From NCBI GenBank assembly GCA_910587695.1, contig CAJUNC010000013.1:22494-86493 (forward strand): a stretch of 64,000 bases of DNA. Reading direction: 5' to 3'. The DNA is from an uncultured Lactobacillus sp. Lineage in GTDB: Bacteria > Bacillota > Bacilli > Lactobacillales > Lactobacillaceae. Under the pieces are notes generated by a model, which had not been told where the DNA came from, did not search any database, and saw only the letters and a list, made by a program, of their open reading frames with translations. Below are positions 9,605 through 19,020 of this stretch, piece after piece. Both the position numbers and the translations under genes were made by a program. The stretch's first letter is position 1; each line of letters begins with the position of its first letter.

Positions 9605-10720
9605 CTAGATGAATGTGAATGGATCTGTATTTAATTTAGAAGAGACGACCTCGATCTGCCAAGCATTTTGCTCATTCCAATGAGTAAAGAGTTGTTCTAA
9701 GTGGGGCTTACAGATCGCTTCAAAATGATGCCCTGGATCGATCACTGCCAGCCCACTTTCATACATATCATGAGCTGTATGGTAAGAGACATCACCTGTA
9801 ACATAGACGTCGGCTTGAGCATTTAAAGCAAATGGATAAAATTTAGCGCCTGCCCCCCCTAAGACCGCGACCCGTTTTACTGATCTTGTAGGATCTTTAG
9901 CTACCAAACGCAAGCCCTGAAGCCCTAAAACTTGTTTGCAAAATACCGCATATTCACTTACTGTCATCGGCGCATTCAACTTCCCGACGCGTCCCATCCC
10001 CGTACTTTGACCTAGGCCTTCGACTTGATATAGATCAAAAGCGATCTTCTCATAAGGATGTGCAGCTTGCATTGCTTGTAAAACTTTTGCTTTTATTTTG
10101 GCCGGAAAGACCACTTCGACTTTTTCTTCAGCTACCTCGCTTACTTGGCCAACTTCACCTAAATATGGAATAGCACTTGCTTCTGGTCTAAAACGTCCTG
10201 TTCCACTTACAGAATAAGAGCACGCCGTATAATCACCTAAATGTCCCGCACCAGCTTTAGCTAAGGCTTGACGCAAAACTGTAGCATGCTCTTTAGGAAC
10301 AAATACCGCTAATTTATACCAAACTTCAGCTTTAGGTGGTAGTAACGGCTTTGTATCTTCAATATTTAACGCTTCTGCTAGCCAATCATTCATACCACCG
10401 TTAGCATTGTCCAAGTTGGTATGGGCTGCATAGACCGTAATATCATGTTTGATGAGCTTGGCATACATTTGATTTTGTGGATCTGCTAGATCAAAATGTT
10501 TTACCGGAACAAACATTGCTGGATGGTGGGCAAAAATGAAGTCTACTCCCGTAGCGATCGCCTCTTCAACGACTTTTGGTCTGACATCTAAAGTGACCAT
10601 CATTTTTTTGACTTCATGCTCTAGGCTACCCAATTGCAATCCGATCGGATCATTTTTTTCAGCGATCCGCTGGGGAGCAAATTCCTCAAAACGTGCCACG
10701 ATCTCTTTGACTTTAACCAT
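9605..10720 (-). CDS. Nif3-like dinuclear metal centre protein
   Basis: This 371-residue protein has the Nif3/GTP-cyclohydrolase-I-type-2 fold: the N-terminal histidine motif FAHHPAMF, and the C-terminal GDVSYHTAHDM and IDPGHHFE motifs that provide the metal ligands. The middle (about 125-235) is an inserted PII/CutA-like domain, as in the longer Firmicutes YqfO proteins. The biochemical role is not settled for the family. Its start overlaps the end of trmK by 8 bp, the usual pairing in Bacilli. Confidence 0.93.
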   Translation of the reverse strand: MVKVKEIVARFEEFAPQRIAEKNDPIGLQLGSLEHEVKKMMVTLDVRPKVVEEAIATGVDFIFAHHPAMFVPVKHFDLADPQNQMYAKLIKHDITVYAAHTNLDNANGGMNDWLAEALNIEDTKPLLPPKAEVWYKLAVFVPKEHATVLRQALAKAGAGHLGDYTACSYSVSGTGRFRPEASAIPYLGEVGQVSEVAEEKVEVVFPAKIKAKVLQAMQAAHPYEKIAFDLYQVEGLGQSTGMGRVGKLNAPMTVSEYAVFCKQVLGLQGLRLVAKDPTRSVKRVAVLGGAGAKFYPFALNAQADVYVTGDVSYHTAHDMYESGLAVIDPGHHFEAICKPHLEQLFTHWNEQNAWQIEVVSSKLNTDPFTFI

Positions 10721-11411
10721 TTAAAACACTTCCGATCTGTGCTATTTTTGTTTCAAGCGCTTGTTTTTTAGCGACTGGAACTTGATTTGCTTTATTCAAT
10801 TCTTTTAAGATAGTTTCTAACTTAGCGATCTCTTTTTGCCATTTAGCTTGAAAAGCATCATTTTTCTTTTGTAAAAGATACGGACCAAACTGTAACTCTT
10901 CTGGCGTTAAAGTTTGTTTTTCATCAGTATAGCTCGCTGCGATCACTTCATAGATGTGTCCATCTTCTTCCATGATGTATTCAGCTGTGATCTGATAATT
11001 ATTAGCTAACAACCAACGTCTGACATTTTCTTCACCGACATTAGGCTGTAAGATCAACTGTGGATGATCGACTAACTTATCCTTGCCAGCTTCCAAGATA
11101 TCACAGATCAACGTACCACCCATCCCGCAGATCGTGATCACATTGATCTGGTCTACTAACTCGATCGCATTCAAGCCATCAGCCAATCGAGCTTTTACTT
11201 TATCCTCTAGCCCCTCTTTTTTGATCTCTTGCTTTGCATTTTCATAAGGTCCCTTGACCACTTCACCAGCGATCCCAAATTCAATTTGACCCTTTAAAGC
11301 CAAATATGCTGGTAAATAAGCATGATCAGAACCGATATCTGCTAAACGTGCTCCTTTTTCGATCAGATCAGCCACACATAAGAGACGTTGTGAAAGATGA
11401 TGTGCATCCAT
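10713..11411 (-). CDS. trmK: tRNA (adenine(22)-N1)-methyltransferase
   Basis: A SAM-dependent methyltransferase that makes m1A22 in the D-arm of tRNA. At 232 residues it has a Rossmann SAM-binding start (LADIGSDHAYLPAYLA near residue 20) and the ITICGMGGTLI motif near 95. A C-terminal coiled helix follows, rich in K, E and L. This matches TrmK/YqfN, which is adjacent to the Nif3-like gene in Bacilli. The gene lies downstream of rpoD but is separated from it by a strong terminator. Confidence 0.93.
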   Translation of the reverse strand: MDAHHLSQRLLCVADLIEKGARLADIGSDHAYLPAYLALKGQIEFGIAGEVVKGPYENAKQEIKKEGLEDKVKARLADGLNAIELVDQINVITICGMGGTLICDILEAGKDKLVDHPQLILQPNVGEENVRRWLLANNYQITAEYIMEEDGHIYEVIAASYTDEKQTLTPEELQFGPYLLQKKNDAFQAKWQKEIAKLETILKELNKANQVPVAKKQALETKIAQIGSVLNG

Positions 11412-11550
11412 GTTACTATTAGCTATACCAAATGTGGTCAGAAAATATAGCTATTCCTTTCATTTACTACTTTTTAGACTCAGCGCCACATTTTATTTCC
11501 GCTGACGTTATTTCTTAAGGATTATTTTACCATTTATCTTCAGACTCGAC

Positions 11551-11584
11551 AAAAAAAGGTCCACCAAAAATCGGCGGACCTTTG
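11551..11584 (-). terminator. Terminator after rpoD
   Basis: On the minus strand AAAGGTCCGCC pairs with GGTGGACCTTT, and the arm runs straight into further T residues. A classic strong intrinsic terminator, 8 bp past the rpoD stop. Confidence 0.9.
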
Positions 11585-11591
11585 ACAAAGC

Positions 11592-12716
11592 TTATTCTAA
11601 GAAGTCTTTTAATTGTTTGGACCGTGAAGGATGACGCAATTTACGTAAAGCTTTAGCTTCGATCTGACGGATACGTTCCCGTGTAACGCCAAAGACTTTA
11701 CCAACTTCTTCTAAAGTCCGCGTCCGACCATCATCTAGACCAAAGCGTAAGCGCAAAACATTTTCTTCACGATCGGTCAAAGTATCTAAGACACTTTCTA
11801 TCTGTTCTTTTAATAATTCATAGGCTGCATGTTCAGCTGGACTTGTCGCATCTTGATCTTCGATAAAATCACCTAAATGCGAATCATCTTCTTCACCGAT
11901 CGGCGTTTCTAAAGAAACAGGTTCTTGTGCGATCTTTAAGATCTCACGGACTTTTTCGGTCGGCATGTTCATTTCAGCTCCGATCTCTTCAGGGATCGGT
12001 TCACGCCCGAGATCTTGGAGCATTTGACGTTGGATCCGGATCAATTTATTGATCGTTTCCACCATATGCACAGGGATCCGGATCGTCCGTGCTTGATCAG
12101 CGATCGCACGCGTGATCGCTTGTCTGATCCACCAAGTTGCATATGTTGAGAATTTGAATCCCTTACGATAGTCGAATTTTTCAACAGCTTTCATCAAGCC
12201 CATGTTACCTTCTTGGATCAAGTCAAGAAATGACATTCCACGACCAACATAGCGCTTAGCGATCGAAACGACTAACCGCAAGTTTGCTTCAGCCAAACGT
12301 TGCTTAGCTTCTTCATCGCCTTCTTCGATCCGCAAAGCTAAAGCCACTTCTTCATCAGCAGTCAAGAGGTTGACACGGCCAATTTCTTTAAGATACATCC
12401 GAACTGGGTCATTGATCTTAACACCAGATGGAGCTGATAAATCGCTTTTTGCTAATTCTTTTTCTTCGTGACTAGCTTTCTTCAAGCTAAGTTCACTTGG
12501 ATCACCATTTTCATCCACAACTGAGATCCCAGCATCTTCGACCCGCACGATCAAACTGTCCATTTGTTCGGCATCTAAGTGAAATGGCGTTACCATTTTA
12601 TCAGTCAATTCATCATATCTGATTTCTTTTTTTGGTTTATACTCACGTAATAACTCACGCAAAGCCTTTTTATATGCCACCGCATCGAAATTCGTATTTT
12701 TTTTCTCTTCTGCCAA
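11592..12716 (-). CDS. rpoD: Housekeeping sigma factor RpoD (SigA)
   Basis: The primary sigma factor that directs RNA polymerase to TTGACA/TATAAT promoters. The 374 residues include region 1.2 (PVRMYLKEIGRVNLLT near 105), region 2 with FKFSTYATWWIRQAI, region 3, and region 4.2 with GVTRERIRQIEAKALRKLR at the C-terminus. The short region 1.1 is normal for Firmicutes. It lies 14 bp after dnaG, giving the conserved dnaG-rpoD operon. A terminator follows immediately. Confidence 0.98.
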   Translation of the reverse strand: MAEEKKNTNFDAVAYKKALRELLREYKPKKEIRYDELTDKMVTPFHLDAEQMDSLIVRVEDAGISVVDENGDPSELSLKKASHEEKELAKSDLSAPSGVKINDPVRMYLKEIGRVNLLTADEEVALALRIEEGDEEAKQRLAEANLRLVVSIAKRYVGRGMSFLDLIQEGNMGLMKAVEKFDYRKGFKFSTYATWWIRQAITRAIADQARTIRIPVHMVETINKLIRIQRQMLQDLGREPIPEEIGAEMNMPTEKVREILKIAQEPVSLETPIGEEDDSHLGDFIEDQDATSPAEHAAYELLKEQIESVLDTLTDREENVLRLRFGLDDGRTRTLEEVGKVFGVTRERIRQIEAKALRKLRHPSRSKQLKDFLE

Positions 12717-12730
12717 AATAGAGGCCTCCC

Positions 12731-14596
12731 TTAAATGATTGACTTCTCTGTCTGCTTTTTTTTCAATAACTCGATCAGTTTTGTCGTCTGTTCCATGATC
12801 GCTTTAGCATCTCCCAAACGTTTCGCTTGCTCTAATTTTGTCTCGACCGCCTTGATCTGCTCTTCCAACGGGGAATGTTGCATAATAAAGGCTAGACAAT
12901 CACTGATCTCTTGTTCATTTACTTCACCATAATCACCTAATTCAAGTGAAATGATGATCTGTCTTAAATGTTCATCTTTTAAAAAGTCTAAAAAGCTTGC
13001 ACTTTCATACTCAGAATAGCGATCAAAGTATCCATCAGCTAACAAAAAGATCGTTTCATAATCTTCGTGGATAAACGAAAAATCAGCTAGGCCCTTGATG
13101 CGTAAAAAGATATCATATTCATGTAACAGACGATACAATAATAATCTTTCGGCTTGTTCAGCTGGGGCATAGCGTTTTTTTTCTTGCCGCTGTTGGGTAC
13201 TATAGACGACTTTATCCGAGCGTTTGAGTGAATTTGCTTGATCTTGTTTGAGTTGTTCTGACTGGACCTGTTGCATCAAAGCCTGAAGTTGACTAGTTAA
13301 GTTATTCTTATCTAGCTCGAACTCTTTGGCTAAACGATTGAGCGTCAGATCGCGCGCTAGTGGATCTTTGACCTGCGCAACTTTCTCTAAAACATCTGTG
13401 ATATACGCTAATTGATCACTTTCAGTCTCAAGATTACGTCCTGCCCGAAAATACTCCAAATAAAATTCTAATTCAGTGCGTTCATGTGACGTCACAAAAT
13501 CTTTAAAATTTTCTGGACCGTATTTACGAACATACTCATCTGGATCAAGCTTCTCAGGTAATAAGATCGCTCCAAGCTCAAACTTGCTCAGCGGTGCGAT
13601 CAATTCCAAGGCCCGCTTGGTAGCCTTGCGCCCTGGGTGATCACCATCATAACAGATATAGAGCTTACTTGCCGTTTGCTCTAAAAGATAGATCTGTTCA
13701 CTAGTTAAACTCGTCCCCATCGAGGCTACACCATTTTTGATCCCGGCCCGCCATGCTGCTAAAACATCCATAAAGCCTTCAAATAAATAGACTTTACTTT
13801 CATGTCTGATCGTCTTTTTAGCCTTATCAAAATTAAAGAGAACTTTACGCTTATTAAATAAGCTCCCCTCGGGTGAGTTGAGATATTTAGGCGATTTCTT
13901 ATCAGGTGTCAAGAGCCGTCCTGAAAAAGCAATGATCTGTCCAGTTTGATTTCTGATCGGAAACATGATCCGATCATTGAAACGTTCAGCCAGATCTTCA
14001 CCTTCGCGTTCGCTAAACAAACCCGATTTTCGCAAAGTCTGATAATCATCAAGCTTTTTTTCATGAAAAAAAGCTTGTAAGATCTCAGCTTGAGGTGCAT
14101 ACCCCAACTGAAACTCTGCGATCAGCTCATCACTTAGACCGCGTTCATGCAAATAATCCAAAGCTGGCTGACCTAACTTAGTATTTACTAAAATATGATG
14201 ATATAACTGCCCAGCTTGTGCATAAAGCTGCTTTAATCTACCAGTCTCGGACTGCGTGTCTTCTGCACCAGCAACATTTTGTGGTAAATACTTATTATCA
14301 AGCTCGATCCCAGCTAATTTCGCTGTACGATAAACGGCTTCTGGAAATGTCAGATCCTCGATCTCCATCAAAAATTTAAAAACATTTCCCCCGCGACCAC
14401 ATGAAAAACAGTGAAAGAACTGTTTGGGTTCATTTACAGAAAATGAACCCGTTTTTTCTGTATGAAAGGGACACAATCCGAACCAATTGCTCCCTGAACG
14501 GTGTAACTGGACATATTGGCCTACGATATCCAAAATGTTGACATCCGATCTGATCTGATCGATCACATCAGTCGGTATCCTACGTTGACTTACCAC
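12731..14596 (-). CDS. dnaG: DNA primase
   Basis: Synthesises RNA primers at the replication fork. The 621 residues show the N-terminal CHC2 zinc ribbon (CPFHTEKTGSF then FHCFSCGRGG, residues about 40-65). The TOPRIM domain follows with LFEGFMDVLA near 265 and CYDGDHPGRKA near 315, then a helicase-binding C-terminal region. The GTG start is preceded by GGGGTGAGG. It forms an operon with rpoD. A long leader hairpin lies just upstream. Confidence 0.97.
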   Translation of the reverse strand: MVSQRRIPTDVIDQIRSDVNILDIVGQYVQLHRSGSNWFGLCPFHTEKTGSFSVNEPKQFFHCFSCGRGGNVFKFLMEIEDLTFPEAVYRTAKLAGIELDNKYLPQNVAGAEDTQSETGRLKQLYAQAGQLYHHILVNTKLGQPALDYLHERGLSDELIAEFQLGYAPQAEILQAFFHEKKLDDYQTLRKSGLFSEREGEDLAERFNDRIMFPIRNQTGQIIAFSGRLLTPDKKSPKYLNSPEGSLFNKRKVLFNFDKAKKTIRHESKVYLFEGFMDVLAAWRAGIKNGVASMGTSLTSEQIYLLEQTASKLYICYDGDHPGRKATKRALELIAPLSKFELGAILLPEKLDPDEYVRKYGPENFKDFVTSHERTELEFYLEYFRAGRNLETESDQLAYITDVLEKVAQVKDPLARDLTLNRLAKEFELDKNNLTSQLQALMQQVQSEQLKQDQANSLKRSDKVVYSTQQRQEKKRYAPAEQAERLLLYRLLHEYDIFLRIKGLADFSFIHEDYETIFLLADGYFDRYSEYESASFLDFLKDEHLRQIIISLELGDYGEVNEQEISDCLAFIMQHSPLEEQIKAVETKLEQAKRLGDAKAIMEQTTKLIELLKKKQTEKSII

Positions 14597-14621
14597 GGCC
14601 TCACCCCATTTTTAAATATAG

Positions 14622-14658
14622 TTACGAAAGGTCGCACACAAAAGCACGACCTTTCATA
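14622..14658 (-). other. Hairpin in the dnaG leader
   Basis: GAAAGGTCG and CGACCTTTC form a perfect 9-bp stem about 30 nt upstream of dnaG, with a loop of about 11 nt. No T-run follows, so it does not look like a simple terminator. It could be an mRNA-stabilising or processing structure. Function unknown. Confidence 0.5.
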
Positions 14659-14837
14659 ATAAAAATTATACCGATATTAATTTTATAATAGATATATCTT
14701 TATTGCAAGAGTAAACGTAAACAGTTACTATATCAAATTGACCTGTCTTTGACAAGTATTATTACAAAATAATTATCCTTCATCCTTTTTACATCTAAAT
14801 AATACGCTGTACCATTGTTCTTAGACAATATGATCGC

Positions 14838-14877
14838 TTAAAAAAGAGCAAGTCTAAAATCTAGACTCACTCTTAAA
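14838..14877 (-). terminator. Terminator after glyS
   Basis: AAGAGTGAGTCTAG pairs imperfectly with AGACTTGCTCTT and is followed by TTTTTT on the minus strand, directly after the glyS stop codon. Confidence 0.88.
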
Positions 14878-14879
14878 AA

Positions 14880-16958
14880 TTATTTAGTATTCAAAGCTTC
14901 TAAGGCACCAAAAACAGCTGTCAACCGTGCTATCTGAGCTAATTGGCGCAAACGATTCAACTTGACCTTTTCGTCATCAGCCATGACCATCGTCTTTTCA
15001 AAATAAGTATTGATCGGTTCACGTAAATTCTTCAAAGCAACAAATTTATTTTCAAGATCAGCTGCTTTAAAATCTTTTCTAACTGCTTCAACGGCTTCAT
15101 AAAGGCCTTGCTCGGCTTCATTTTCAAATAAAGCTGTATCGACAGTAAGATCACTTTGATCATCTAATTTCTTGGCTAAACGACTTGCTCTAGTCAAGGC
15201 TTCGATATTTTCCTTGAAATCTTCATCTGTCAAATGTTTTTCCAAAAGATCGGCTGCTTTTTGAGCCAATGTGAATGCATTAGCTTTATTAGCCATAACA
15301 GCTTCGAGCACATCATGACGCAAGTTTGGTCCATTCAAGATCTGTTGCACACGATCTGCGATAAAGTCTTGGATCATAGCCTTATTTTCAGCAGGAGCGA
15401 TCTTTTCGTATAGATCAGGGCGTTTAGTATAAGCACTTTCAACTGCCGCTTGCAACAATGGAGTTGAAACTGCCCATCCCTTAGCTAAAGCGATCCGCAC
15501 GATCCCTAAAGCTTGACGACGCAAGGCATAAGGATCATTGGAACCGCTTGGCAACATTCCTGCACTAAAGAAAGCTTGAATGCTATCAACTTTATCAGCG
15601 ATCGATAAGACTGCGCCAACATTAGTTTGTGGTAATTCACCTTCAGCACTGGTTGGAAGGTATTCTTCACGCATGGCAACACAAACCGCTTCATTTTCAA
15701 CTTGCGATCTAGCATAGATCTCACCCATGACACCTTGCAATTCTGAAAATTCACCGACCATTCCAGTTACTAGGTCAAATTTATAGATCTGACTTGCACG
15801 ATCAAGATCAGCTAATTCTTGATCACTTAAGCCCAATTTTTCGCCTAAGTAATGTGCGATCAAGTGAACACGTTCCATCTTTTCGTAGATCGTACCGATC
15901 TTATCGTGAAACATTACTTTCTTCAAACGTTCAACATAATCTGCGATCGTTTGTTTTTGATCTTCTTCATAGAAGAAAGCAGCATCTTCTAAGCGTGCTG
16001 TCAACACTTTCTCGTTACCTGCGATCACATTTTCCAAATGATCTTGGTTACCGTTACGCACTGAGATAAAGTTTGGCAACAAGTTACCTGCTGCATCAGT
16101 TACATAGAAGAAACGTTGATGATCTTTCATGGAGGTGATCAAAACAGCATCTGGGATCGTCAGGTATTTTTGATCAAAATTCCCAGCAAAGACAGTTGGA
16201 TATTCGACCAAATTGTTAACTTCTTCTAGCAACTCTTGATCGATCACTACTTGCCAGTCATTTTGTTGCGCAAGCTCATTTAACTGAGAAACGATCATTT
16301 CTTTACGTTTCTTGGCATCAGCGATCACCATTTGCGGTTCTAAAGCAGCTGGATAATCATTAGCATCGGCAAGGTCGAGCGCTTTACCCAAGAAGCGATG
16401 TCCCAATGTTTGGCGACCAGCTTTAACGTTTAAGATCTCAAAATCTACGACTTCTTTATCCAATAAAGAAACTAACCACTTGATCGGACGCACATATTCA
16501 AAATCATTAGTGCTCCAGCGCATCATCGTTGGGAACTTAAGATCCATCACGACTTCTTTGACATCACTTAAAACTTCTTTAGCACTTTTACCAGGGATGA
16601 ATTTTTTAACGTAAGCATATTCGACCCCTTTTAATTCCTTAAAGAAGATATCATCTGGGGTGCAGCCTTGTCCCCGTGAAAAGCCTTGCGCAGCTTTAGA
16701 CCAATTTCCCGCAGCATCCAAGGCGATCTTTTTAGCTGGACCTTTGGCTTCTTCTTCAATGTCAGCTTGCTTATCAGCTAAGCCTAAAACCTTGAGCGCT
16801 AACCGCCTTGGAGTTGAGTAAGCCTTGATCTCATCAAAGTCTAAGCGATTTTCTTCTAAAAATGCCGTCATCTTTTTGACCAATTGTTGGCTACTTGGTG
16901 TAACGACATGAGCTGGGATCTCTTCTAACCCGATCTCTAACAAAAATGTATGTGCCAT
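14880..16958 (-). CDS. glyS: Glycyl-tRNA synthetase beta subunit
   Basis: The beta subunit of the heterotetrameric glycyl-tRNA synthetase, which recognises tRNA-Gly and supports the alpha catalytic subunit. The 692 residues match the family length. Visible are the N-terminal LLEIGLEEIPAHVV, the central DHQRFFYV motif near 290, the HD-type region around 350-560 (FHDKIGTIYEKMERV), and the C-terminal anticodon-binding DALR region. Its ATG overlaps the glyQ stop codon by one base (TAATG), implying translational coupling and a 1:1 subunit ratio. Confidence 0.97.
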   Translation of the reverse strand: MAHTFLLEIGLEEIPAHVVTPSSQQLVKKMTAFLEENRLDFDEIKAYSTPRRLALKVLGLADKQADIEEEAKGPAKKIALDAAGNWSKAAQGFSRGQGCTPDDIFFKELKGVEYAYVKKFIPGKSAKEVLSDVKEVVMDLKFPTMMRWSTNDFEYVRPIKWLVSLLDKEVVDFEILNVKAGRQTLGHRFLGKALDLADANDYPAALEPQMVIADAKKRKEMIVSQLNELAQQNDWQVVIDQELLEEVNNLVEYPTVFAGNFDQKYLTIPDAVLITSMKDHQRFFYVTDAAGNLLPNFISVRNGNQDHLENVIAGNEKVLTARLEDAAFFYEEDQKQTIADYVERLKKVMFHDKIGTIYEKMERVHLIAHYLGEKLGLSDQELADLDRASQIYKFDLVTGMVGEFSELQGVMGEIYARSQVENEAVCVAMREEYLPTSAEGELPQTNVGAVLSIADKVDSIQAFFSAGMLPSGSNDPYALRRQALGIVRIALAKGWAVSTPLLQAAVESAYTKRPDLYEKIAPAENKAMIQDFIADRVQQILNGPNLRHDVLEAVMANKANAFTLAQKAADLLEKHLTDEDFKENIEALTRASRLAKKLDDQSDLTVDTALFENEAEQGLYEAVEAVRKDFKAADLENKFVALKNLREPINTYFEKTMVMADDEKVKLNRLRQLAQIARLTAVFGALEALNTK

Positions 16959-17875
16959 TATTTGTCCTCCTCTAACAATTTAGCGCGTAAAGCTTCATCT
17001 TTGATCAATGGATAACCCAATTTCTTACGTTCAGCCACAAAAGCACGTGCGACCAGCCGAGCCATGTTTCTGATACGTGATAAATAACCAGCACGTTCGG
17101 TCACTGAAACTGCACCACGAGCATCTAATAAGTTAAAGGTATGACTGCATTTTAGGATATAGTCATAGGCTGGGTGAACTAGACCATTTTCGATCTGCTT
17201 TTTAGCTTCTTTTTCATAAGTGTCAAACAATTCAAACAACATCTCTTGGTTGCTTTCCTCAAATGAATACTTGGAATGTTCAAATTCAGGTTCTTTGAAA
17301 ATATCACCGTATTTGACCCCATCAGCCCACTCTAGTTCAAATACTGAGTTAACATCTTGAATGTAAGAGGATAAACGTTCAAGCCCATAAGTTACTTCGA
17401 CGGCAACTGGACGAACTTCTAAGCCTCCGACTTGTTGGAAATAAGTAAATTGGGTGATCTCCATTCCATCGAGCCAAACTTCCCAACCAACACCGGCACA
17501 ACCCATTGAGGGGTTTTCCCAGTTGTCTTCAACGAACCGAATATCATGTTCTAAAGGATCGATCCCTAAGGCACGTAAACTATCCAAATAAAGTTCTTGG
17601 ATGTTATCTGGCGAAGGTTTCATGATCACTTGGAATTGATGATGTTGATACAAACGGTTAGGATTTTCACCATAACGACCGTCAGCTGGACGACGTGAAG
17701 GTTCGACGTAGGCAACGTTCCAAGGTTCTGGTCCGATCGCACGTAAGAAAGTATAAGGACTCATCGTGCCAGCCCCTTTTTCTGTATCATAGGATTGCAT
17801 TAACATACAGCCTTGCTTTGCCCAAAACTGTTGTAATGTCAAAATAATATCTTGCATTGACAATTTATCTGCCAT
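16958..17875 (-). CDS. glyQ: Glycyl-tRNA synthetase alpha subunit
   Basis: The catalytic subunit that forms glycyl-adenylate and charges tRNA-Gly. The 305 residues show the class II motifs: the start MQDIILTLQQFWAKQGC, EPSRRPADGRYGENPNR near 60, and the strictly conserved WEVWLDGMEITQFTYFQQVGG around 140. The gene follows a glycine T-box leader and is followed by glyS with a one-base overlap. Confidence 0.98.
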   Translation of the reverse strand: MADKLSMQDIILTLQQFWAKQGCMLMQSYDTEKGAGTMSPYTFLRAIGPEPWNVAYVEPSRRPADGRYGENPNRLYQHHQFQVIMKPSPDNIQELYLDSLRALGIDPLEHDIRFVEDNWENPSMGCAGVGWEVWLDGMEITQFTYFQQVGGLEVRPVAVEVTYGLERLSSYIQDVNSVFELEWADGVKYGDIFKEPEFEHSKYSFEESNQEMLFELFDTYEKEAKKQIENGLVHPAYDYILKCSHTFNLLDARGAVSVTERAGYLSRIRNMARLVARAFVAERKKLGYPLIKDEALRAKLLEEDK

Positions 17876-17914
17876 CTTTTTGCCTCCAAAGATTTATTTT
17901 CGAATCAGCCAAAT

Positions 17915-18128
17915 AACGCACAAAAAAGTCCCTATGTAGCGCCTTTGGCTACATAGGGACGATTTTCGAAAATCGCGGTTCCACCCTACTTCTAGTATAA
18001 CTAGCAGCTTAATTCGTTAAGACTCCAAAAGTGCCAATCATGTCTTGATAGATATCTGCTTTCACCATCCCAGACTCGCTAACTCTATCCTTAGACCGAT
18101 CCTCTTTTATCAACGCCTCATTATTGAT
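17915..18128 (-). promoter_or_regulatory. Glycine T-box riboswitch of glyQS
   Basis: The minus strand carries the T-box sequence AGGGTGGAACCGCG (17973-17986) and then an intrinsic terminator whose arms GTCCCTATGTAGC and GCTACATAGGGAC are followed by TTTTTT (about 17919-17957). The Stem I GGTGAAAGC-type element is present near 18060. The specifier triplet is GGC (18033-18035), followed by A as is usual, and it fits glycine. Uncharged tRNA-Gly should stabilise the antiterminator and switch on glyQS. Confidence 0.93.
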
Positions 18129-18134
18129 AACTCT

Positions 18135-18163
18135 AGAATAGTTTAACCTTGTTTTTTTGTCAA
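18135..18163 (-). promoter_or_regulatory. Sigma-A promoter of the glyQS T-box
   Basis: Minus-strand TTGACA (18158-18163), a 17-bp spacer and TATTCT (18135-18140). Transcription would begin just before the T-box Stem I. Confidence 0.85.
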
Positions 18164-18178
18164 GGCTTAGTTGTAAAA

Positions 18179-18961
18179 TCACTTAGTATCCTTAAAAAAT
18201 TGGTCCCATGACGACATCTGGTCAAGAAATTTTTTGGCTGGTACGTAAATTCCAACTTGATGTTCATAGATCTCATCCAAAGTTCTTCTTAAATTAGCTT
18301 TAGTTTGATCTTTGACCTTGATCGAATTCAAACGCTCCAGATCTACAACTGATAGTAAGCGTAAATAGTATACTGTCCGTTGCTCCAAATGCAACCGATG
18401 TGGATCTAAATGCCAATGAGCCTGACACAATAAGCCACCATAACTTTCTGAGTAATCAAAAGCACGGGTGGTATTTTGGCAAATCACACAACTTTCAAGT
18501 TGCGGTCTCACCCCAAAACTGGCAAGTAACTGGATCTCGATGATATTGGTGATGATCGCAGGATCAAAACCATCATCTATCAATTCAAGCGCCTTTCTTA
18601 CCTTTAAAAACCATCCCAAATTAACTAAGTCTTCAGTCGTCAAAGCACGCTCGACTAAGCTAAGTATATAAGAAGCATAGGCATTTAATTCGATATCTTG
18701 GCCGATCACTTGGTATTGGCTGATGTCACGAGTCGTTGTGATAAATGATAAGCCCTCATCACTGATACTTCCAAGATAGGTCCCATGAGTAAACGGTAAG
18801 ATCGCTGCGCCTAGCTTAAAGCCCCGCTTGCGTACCCCACGGACAAAAAAAGTTTTAAAGCCATATTTATCGGTCAAAATTTTGACTAACATATCGCGTT
18901 CTTTGTAGTCTCTACGTGAGACGACGATCCCTAAAAACTCTACACCTTGTTGTAGCACCAT
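18179..18961 (-). CDS. recO: DNA repair protein RecO
   Basis: Helps load RecA on SSB-coated DNA with RecF and RecR. The protein has an N-terminal OB-fold (GVEFLGIVVSRRDYKERDMLVKIL) and a helical C-terminal domain with a cysteine pair in SCVICQN near 175. I chose the ATG at 18961 (260 residues). An in-frame TTG at 18988 exists, but it lies in the T-run of the preceding terminator hairpin and has no ribosome binding site. It is downstream of era in the conserved era-recO-glyQS order. Confidence 0.92.
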   Translation of the reverse strand: MVLQQGVEFLGIVVSRRDYKERDMLVKILTDKYGFKTFFVRGVRKRGFKLGAAILPFTHGTYLGSISDEGLSFITTTRDISQYQVIGQDIELNAYASYILSLVERALTTEDLVNLGWFLKVRKALELIDDGFDPAIITNIIEIQLLASFGVRPQLESCVICQNTTRAFDYSESYGGLLCQAHWHLDPHRLHLEQRTVYYLRLLSVVDLERLNSIKVKDQTKANLRRTLDEIYEHQVGIYVPAKKFLDQMSSWDQFFKDTK

Positions 18962-18982
18962 CTTTCTTTTTACCCCCAAAAA

Positions 18983-19016
18983 TCTCAAAAAAGAGGAGAA
19001 TCATCCCCTCTTTTCC
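18983..19016 (-). terminator. Terminator between era and recO
   Basis: AAGAGGGGA pairs with TCTCCTCTT (one G-U) and runs into TTTTTT on the minus strand. It begins a few bases past the era stop. Transcription entering recO would have to read through it or start inside the gap. Confidence 0.8.
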
Positions 19017-19020
19017 TTAA

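Noticed and set aside
17915..18128. glyQS leader as a glycine aptamer riboswitch
   Set aside because: The T-box sequence, Stem I features and GGC specifier identify a tRNA-sensing T-box instead.
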